Part shown: piece by piece, positions 58,415 through 64,000 of the stretch
Position numbering within the stretch: position 1 is the first letter of the stretch
Layout: every line of letters begins with the position of its first letter
Translations under genes and position numbers: made by a program
Source: Crotalaria pallida
Taxonomy: Eukaryota; Streptophyta; Magnoliopsida; Fabales; Fabaceae
NCBI GenBank assembly: GCA_037953625.1
Contig: CM075656.1
Span: forward strand, 71,319,001-71,383,000
DNA: 64,000 nt
Reading direction: 5' to 3'
The notes under the pieces: model-generated
Database searches by the model: none
What the model saw: the letters and a program-made list of their open reading frames with translations, nothing else
Told to the model about the DNA's origin: nothing

Positions 58415-59210
58415 CCAAAAAATATGAGTTTTAAATTTTGGCTCCCATTACTGAAATTTTGACCCACATTTCGTATTTTTATGGACAAAAATATTTTTTC
58501 GCGTGTTATTTTTCCGTTCCTAATGAGACAGAAAATTTTCATATATCTTTTGGTAGAAAAATTTCATCTACCTAGAGACGAAAAAATTCCGTCCGTTGAC
58601 AACCCATATCATATTGCAACACCGCCACTAGGGACGAAAAAATTCCGTCTGTGATCATCTCTTTATATTTTTGTGGTGGAAACTGAAATTCTTTATTTAT
58701 CATTCTTAATTTAGCAGAGTCTTCTACGATCATGGTCGGTAAGTGAAGAATGGGTCTGAGAGATGTTAACATCAGAATGTCAAAGCTAATACCTCTTACA
58801 ATTCATAGATCAAGAAACTGAAACACAACAGAATAAGAAATAAGCGGATGACCTTGAGGTAGGTGTCAATGGCTCTATATATACCATCATCACATGATCG
58901 CGCATTTTCTGGCAGCAACTCAACTAAAACTTGGAACTTGGTAACTGAAAGGTTTGGATCTCTTGCAATTACAGCTAGGTAATTGTCCAAGAGCATGCTA
59001 ATAATATTGAATTTCCCATAATTTTGCCTCTGACATGGGTTTTTCCGTCTGTCCACGGACGAAATTTTTTCGTCTCTAGGTAAATGGAAATTTTCCATCA
59101 CGGGATAGACGAAAAAAATAACATACGAAAGGGTATTTTTGTCCATAAAAATATGAAATGAGGGCCAAAATTTCAGTAATGGAGACCAAAATTTAAAACT
59201 CAAATTTTTC
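58415..59210. mobile_element. Inverted-repeat transposon carrying captured NPH3 exons (Pack-type)
   Basis: Ends of about 190 bp are inverted repeats: AAAATATGAGTTTTAAATTT on the left and its inverse ending near 59205. Both arms contain AGAGACGAAAAAATT motifs. The core between 58650 and 59035 is a fragment of a host NPH3-family gene. Long inverted ends enclosing a host gene piece fit a Pack-MULE or similar element. I could not find a clean target duplication, so the superfamily is unproven. Confidence 0.7.
58700..59031 (-). pseudogene. Captured two-exon fragment of an NPH3-family gene
   Basis: Exon A (about 59031-58853) encodes FNIISMLLDNYLAVIARDPN and LLPENARSCDDGIYRAIDTY..LK. These are hallmark NPH3-domain sequences, and the exon ends at CTCAAG|GT. 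Exon B begins after CTCTCAG at 58755 with THSSLTDHDRRRLC, the next NPH3 segment, then a stop. The intervening 97-bp intron is still present, so capture occurred at DNA level, not through mRNA. In its source gene the product is a BTB/NPH3 protein, an adaptor for CUL3-type ubiquitin ligases in blue-light signalling. This piece has neither BTB domain nor C-terminus. Confidence 0.82.
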
Positions 59211-59235
59211 ACCCCTGACCTATAAAACATTAGGA

Positions 59236-59378
59236 CCGGACTTGGGTGAGTTATGTTCTTACTTGAAAGGGGTTGCTGCTGCCCAAGATGTTCAGTCTTT
59301 TGTGAAGGAAAATCCACTTGGTCACTTCCTCTCATGCTGATTGGGGTTTCTACTCACAGGGTTAAAAAAAGTCGCTTC
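59236..59378 (+). pseudogene. Last-exon remnant of an FCP1/NIF-like paralogue
   Basis: The sequence GELCSYLKGVAAAQDVQSFV, then KENPLGH, parallels the last exon of the intact gene (GELCLYLEGLANANDVQFYV, KENPFGQ). A frameshift and a TGA follow. It has the same orientation as the first-exon remnant at 50851, so the two are probably ends of one paralogue whose middle was lost or displaced by insertions. Confidence 0.75.
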
Positions 59379-59718
59379 TTCGCTAGATGGGGTTTCTAAC
59401 ATACAATCAAAAACCACTTCTACAATTTGACACAATTTTTTTTTTTTATAAGTCAAATTTTATTTCAAACAATTAGAAGCACAAGTGATAATTTCGAGGA
59501 TCAAAATACATAATTGAAATATAAGTTCCCCGATGCAAATAACATTCCCCCATGGATAGGACAAAGGTATGAAATGAAAAAAAAAATCTAAAAGGCTAAA
59601 AGATATGAAATGGAGAGAGTATCTTTTTTAATTTTTGTTTCATTTTTAATAATACTTTTCTCAAATATTTTTTTTTTATAAATTTAAAAAATTAAATACA
59701 ATAAACTAATTTCATTAA
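59379..59718. other. Intergenic DNA without recognised features
   Basis: Homopolymer-rich AT sequence, no gene or repeat recognised. Confidence 0.5.
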
Positions 59719-59720
59719 TA

Positions 59721-59994
59721 CTCCCTCCGTCCCTAAATATAAAGCTCTCTTAACACTTTTATTTTGTCCCTATTTATAAAGCCACATACCAATTTTCAAT
59801 GATCATTAATTACTTTTTACCACAAACACCCCTATTTATTTAACACTTTTTTATATTCCCAATAATATTAATAGGGGTAATTTTGAAATTATATATTAAA
59901 ACTTTACATTTCTAATACAATTAACTAAATTATTCCAGTTTCTTAATGGACGTGAAATCCTCTAAAGAGACTTTATATTTAGGGACGGAAGGAG
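59721..59994. mobile_element. Stowaway-like MITE, 274 bp
   Basis: CTCCCTCCGTCCCTAAATAT on the left and its inverse ...TTAGGGACGGAAGGAG on the right, flanked by TA at 59719-59720 and 59995-59996. It is a different subfamily from the copies at 33301 and 60234. Confidence 0.9.
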
Positions 59995-60137
59995 TAAAGG
60001 TAAAACTAATTATTTTTACTTATATTTAAAACTGGAATACGGGCCTGTGTCACTTCATTTCCAATGTCATGACTCATGAAGGTATATTGAATTGGTTTAA
60101 GAAAAATGATTGATAGACCTATAAAATTAACCTATAA

Positions 60138-60231
60138 ATAGTCTTACACCATAAAAAAATAACATGTGTCACTTGTTTAACATAGATTGGTTAGCAAGTG
60201 ATACATGTCGCTTTTTTATAATGTAGGCTTA
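60138..60231. repeat. Short hairpin next to a MITE
   Basis: Imperfect inverted arms around ACATGTGTCACTTG and CAAGTGATACATGT, with ATAAAAAA/TTTTTTAT outside. Together with CCTATAAAATTAACC at about 60117 and its inverse at 60528-60540, it may be an older MITE into which the 60234-60515 copy inserted. Confidence 0.5.
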
Positions 60232-60233
60232 TA

Positions 60234-60515
60234 CTCCATCCGGCTCGAATTATAAGCAACAAAAAACATATTACTATTGGTTTAAAATATAAGCAAAACT
60301 AACTAACTTTATTAAATTTTGTTTCATTCCCAATGCCACTTTCCTAAAACATCTCTTGAAAATTGCAATCTTAATTAATTTTTGTTTCATTCCCAATACT
60401 ACTTTTCAAAAATACCTCTATTTTTTATAAATTTGAGAAAATTAAATATAATCAACTAACCTCTTTAATAAGCGTGAAAGTGGTTAGAATTGCTTATAAT
60501 TTGAGCCGGATGGAG
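60234..60515. mobile_element. Stowaway-like MITE, 282 bp, upstream of the FCP1-like gene
   Basis: CTCCATCCGGCTCGAATTAT and its inverse ...AATTTGAGCCGGATGGAG, with TA on each side (60232-60233 and 60516-60517). Same subfamily as 33301-33583. It ends about 175 bp before the gene's TATA box. Confidence 0.9.
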
Positions 60516-60690
60516 TATGTATGTTGTAATTTTATAGGTTAATTTATCGTAACTCTTGGTTCAATTCATCTTGAAATGAAGAGCGGAAGGTAAAATAGGA
60601 GGCACGCATTAACGTTTAGGTTTCCAATGTCAGTAAGGAACATTGAAAGAGGTTTAATTCAGATTTGAATTTGAATGCATGAATTTCATG

Positions 60691-60700
60691 CTATATAAAC
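60691..60700 (+). promoter_or_regulatory. TATA box of the FCP1-like gene
   Basis: CTATATAAAC lies 90 bp upstream of the chosen ATG, a usual distance for a plant promoter with a short leader. Confidence 0.6.
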
Positions 60701-60789
60701 TTTTATTTTTTGAAGGGCTATAATGCAATACTCCTCCGTAATGACTATAGTACTTTGCCATTTTACAATTTGAAATTTCCTTGACAAAT

Positions 60790-62895
60790 ATGGCATGTAA
60801 GAACAAGAGCTATGGTTATAATAGTGACTCAGCCTCTAGTTATTATAGCGCTGAGAATAGTGACTCAGAAGATGATTATGAAGATGTTCAAGACGTGGAA
60901 AAAGAAATTCACCGTCTGGATAAGCTGAATTTTGGACCCAGAAAGAAGCTGCTTGTTATTAACCTTAATAGGTTACTGGTGAATAAAATTCACCGTCATG
61001 ATTTAAAAGAAATTCCAAACTCTCGACCCCATGATGCCATGTCAGAAATGTTCTTCGGTAAAGTTCTATTATTTCAACAAATTTGAGATACTTCCTCTTT
61101 TTTTTAAAAAAATAAAAAATAAAAATTATGGGAACATATTATTTCTCTTGCTCTTTATGTTTTACTATGTACATATATACATCTCAAAAATACTATGTAC
61201 ATATATTCATCTCATAAATACTTTGTAATAATCAAATTATTATTTAACTTTTAACTTTGAATTTTTTTTCTCTAAATAATAATCCAGTTTTTAAGAGGCC
61301 CTTTGTTGAAGAATTTATGAAGTTCTGCTTAGACAGATTTGAAGTGGGGATTTGGTCTTCCGCAATGGAGTCGGTATCAATTGTTTGAATTTTTATCTTA
61401 TTTTTGTTCTGATTATCTTTATTTTGTTCTCGAATGATAATTTTTTTATTTGTAAACAGGCATAACATTGATCCTTCATTGAACTGCATCATCGGATCAC
61501 TGAAAAGTAAATTGTTGTTTGTTTGGGTATATTTTCTTAATCAAAATTGGTTTTTGTTACATTGGATGCGGTTCTAATCTGAAATATGATTGATCATTTT
61601 TGAATTCACTTAATTTTGACTATATGTGACATTGCAATTTGATTTCATAATTGGTCAATTCACTACCAAATTGGTTTTCCATTGAATCCAAAATTGATCA
61701 GCTTGATTGATAGCTCGAATTCTTTTATAGGATCAAGGCCAATGTTTGGATTCTGGGTTCAATGCCTTAGAGAGGGAAAGCAGGCCTATTTTTTTTAAGG
61801 AACTGAAGAAAGTGTGGGAAAAAGTGAAGAAAGGAGGCCCATATACAGCATCAAATACTTTGCTTATTGATGACAAACCTTACAAGGCTTTCCTTAATCC
61901 AGTAAGATAAAACTAACCCTTTATTTTCATGATTTTTGAGTTTGAATACTTATTTCAACTATTTTGAACGAGGAATATGTTTTTGTTAAAGTCCCATATC
62001 GGTTAAAAATACGGTATGCTCAATATTTGTAAAAGCATATAGACATTTTTTATCACAGGAGCTAGCTTTTAGGGATTCTAAAATAGTTTCAAAGTTTGAC
62101 CCTCCCTTTGACCTTGAACATGAGGGGGTGTGTGTTGAAATAAGTCCCGCATTGAATAGGAATACGATTTGTCTAATGTTTATAAAGGCTTAAACATCAC
62201 ATATTCCTTGAACTATTTTTTGGGTTGAGTTAGTCATAACATGCATAATTTCATTTTTATTTTTCAATGCAAAATTAGCTTTTTAAGAGCTTTATCAATG
62301 GCACTTATTAAGAAAAATCTTTTTTTTTATAACAATTTGGAAATGTGTGTATATAAGATTATTAATGCGTGTTTAGAGTATGAAGGACAATAAAAGAGTT
62401 GATCTAACTCTTTTTTTTTTTGGTCCGTATTCCTTGCGGAACCGGTATCCCCAAGAGCACCCTTAATACCAGGGAGCCCTTGAGACTAATCCGAAGCGAG
62501 CTGCGTGGCTGACTCTCCCACCGAGATATGTTTAGAGTTGATCTAACTCTTTGAACATTGCAAATTTCAGCCTAACACAGCAATATTCCCAAAGGCATAT
62601 AAGATTGAGGATAAAGATGACAAAACATTGGGTGAGAATTGAAGCTATATTATGGTTTGTTATTTTGTATTAGCATTTTTTGTATTTGTATTTAGCCAAT
62701 TTATAATTTATTTTTATTTGAGTAGATCCAAAAGGTGAGCTATGCTTGTACCTTGAAGGCCTTGCCAATGCGAATGATGTTCAGTTTTATGTTAAGGAGA
62801 ATCCATTTGGTCAACCTGCAATTACGTCCTCTCACCCTGATTGGGATTACTACTCCAAAGTTGAAGAAAGTCTTCGGAGGAGAGGATATAGATGA
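60790..62895 (+). CDS. FCP1/NIF-domain HAD-like protein, probable pseudophosphatase (six exons)
   Basis: Exons 60790-61057, 61288-61369, 61460-61526, 61731-61901, 62571-62631 and 62726-62895 all have GT-AG borders and total 819 nt, encoding 272 residues plus stop. Residues 1-45 are Ser/Asp/Glu-rich. The FCP1-homology (HAD phosphatase) domain follows: motif I at 54-64 (LLVINLNRLLV), KRPFVEEFMKF at 92-102, motif II in GIWSSAME (110-117), and motif III DDKPYKA from 186. The C-terminus (KENPFGQPAITSSHPDWDYY) is typical of plant members. Motif I normally carries the nucleophile Asp; here residues 58 and 60 are both Asn, so phosphatase activity is unlikely. Donor 2 (GTCGGT) is weak but needed for the frame. 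Family members of this type act on phosphoproteins. A SINE lies in intron 5. The role may be regulatory or lost. Confidence 0.85.
62395..62552 (-). mobile_element. Short SINE-like insertion in intron 5
   Basis: A 19-bp direct repeat, AGAGTTGATCTAACTCTTT, occurs at 62395-62413 and 62534-62552. The 120 bp between ends, in minus orientation, in an A-tail (T run at 62411-62421 on plus) and contains GATACCGGTTCCGCAAGG, a loosely B-box-like sequence. Long duplication plus A-tail and small size fit a SINE or another LINE-mobilised RNA. Confidence 0.75.
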
Positions 62896-63119
62896 GATGA
62901 GCAAAGCTTTACTAACAGCAACGTTTTATTATGAGAATATAATGCACTTTATCTTATTTTTGATACCCCATATCCCATAAGAAAAAAAAATCTATCATTT
63001 GTGCTTTGATGAGTATGAATGTCTATTTGCTTTTAAGGAATGTACGATGAGAATGGATTTTGTGTGACATATCATCCTCAAGAATTCTGATTTCGTATTT
63101 TATAATCTGAGTAGAGTTT

Positions 63120-63134
63120 ATATATATATATATA
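63120..63134. repeat. TA microsatellite
   Basis: Seven TA units in a row, in the 3' flank of the FCP1-like gene. Confidence 0.8.
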
Positions 63135-63140
63135 CCAAAG

Positions 63141-63812
63141 GTATCTTTTAACCGACAACCGAAGACTAATCTCCTCTTAGACGTAAAAATCATCTAAGTG
63201 GGTTGATTTTGCTTCTATCAACAAAGCCTTTATATTTTTAAGTCAATGTTTTTTATGGGTATCGGAAAAGAGAAATTGTAAATTTGACAAGTATGGAACT
63301 TAGGTAGTTGCACTTCGTATCCATAGCAAATACTGTATCAATTGAGCTGCTTAGAAGACAATCAATCTTGATTGACTGCTCAACCAAAACAAATTAAATT
63401 TCCCTTTTTTATAGGTATCAAACGTTTTATCCGAGCAATAATAGGGGAGCAAAGATGCGAATGAATACACTCCCTTCATCACGAAGTTTAACGCCAGTGA
63501 TAATCAACCTTAACCTCAACATCTATTATGTGAAAGCTTCTACGAGTCACAAGCTTTAAGCTCAGTCGCTTTAGGATTTTAAGAAACGTTAAATGTTTTT
63601 TCATGTTTGCCCTTGTTGATTTATTTTCATACATTTAATTGAGTAAAAGTAAACCAATAAGATTCATCATAATTGATAGATGACTGATTTTTTTAAGCAT
63701 GATGTTCAGGGTTCGATCTCTATCATAAATATGAAAAGACTTCATTGATAGAAGCAAAACTTACTTCGGTGATTTCTACGTCTCGGATAAGATTAGTCTT
63801 CGACCATTAGCT
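63141..63812. mobile_element. Inverted-repeat element downstream of the FCP1-like gene
   Basis: The left arm (about 63141-63228, with CGAAGACTAATCTCCTCTTAG and TTTTGCTTCTATCAA) is repeated inverted at about 63735-63812 (TTGATAGAAGCAAAAC...GATTAGTCTTCG). Arms are about 75 bp and roughly 75% alike by eye. The core has no gene. Superfamily and exact ends are unresolved. Confidence 0.55.
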
Positions 63813-63820
63813 AAATAATA

Positions 63821-64000
63821 CTCCCTCCGGTCTTGTTTATTAGCAAAAATAACTATCGACGTCAGTATTAAGAAAAATAGTTAGATGCATTTAATTTTCT
63901 CAAATTCATAAAAAAAGTAGAATAGTTTAGTAAATTTATATTGGGAATGAAACAAAAATTAAATGATTCAATCACTTTATAAGGATATTTTAGGATAATT
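63821..64000. mobile_element. Stowaway-like MITE, cut by the window edge
   Basis: CTCCCTCCGGTCTTG preceded by TA at 63819-63820, followed by the usual internal sequence (TTATTAGCAAAAATAACT). The right end lies outside the window. Confidence 0.7.

Overview
The window is repeat-dense plant nuclear DNA, most likely from a papilionoid legume (inferred from MITE types and LTR styles, not proven). The signs are AT-rich sequence, GT-AG introns, nested LTR retrotransposons, hAT and Mutator-like DNA transposons, Stowaway-type MITEs, a SINE and CCCTAAA-type repeats. There is no bacterial gene organisation. One host gene looks intact (60790-62895, + strand, six exons, FCP1/NIF-type HAD-like protein). 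Everything else is transposon, transposon gene or gene fragment.

Layout. 1-21192: a hAT transposon on the minus strand, left end outside the window. Its dead transposase gene is split by an 18.3 kb retrotransposon (1111-19400, 5.65 kb LTRs, TSD ctacc). That element is itself interrupted by a 5.16 kb solo LTR of a related family in opposite orientation (7913-13070, TSD catca): three layers of nesting. 21200-32340: intergenic DNA, then a foldback element made of palindromic GCTAGC/GACCCCC units, split by an 8.8 kb coding-less retrotransposon (22887-31728, TSD tcagc) whose LTRs carry an array of about ten AATCGATTA palindromes. 32360-33600: a possible orphan exon and a Stowaway-like MITE. 33629-41861: a Tat-like Ty3/gypsy element on the minus strand with gag-protease, no reverse transcriptase or integrase, and a spliced antisense extra gene on the plus strand. 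42300-45100: exon remnants of an unrecognised gene. 45463-49370: three DNA transposons, including a 1.45 kb foldback element with 9-bp TSD and a tRNA-like sequence in each arm, and a hAT element holding a Mutator-like MITE packed with W-boxes and telomere-like repeats.

50851-59378: a broken paralogue of the FCP1-like gene (first exon at 50851, last exon at 59236), separated by a non-coding LTR retrotransposon (51927-56815, TSD ccaat), a 277 bp MITE, a hAT element (TSD cctacaat) and an inverted-repeat element that has captured two NPH3 exons with their intron. 59721-64000: MITEs upstream of the intact FCP1-like gene, a SINE in its fifth intron and MITEs downstream.

All boundaries were read by eye. 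TSDs, LTR ends, primer-binding sites and splice frames were checked directly against the sequence. Family names rest on motif recognition, not database searches.
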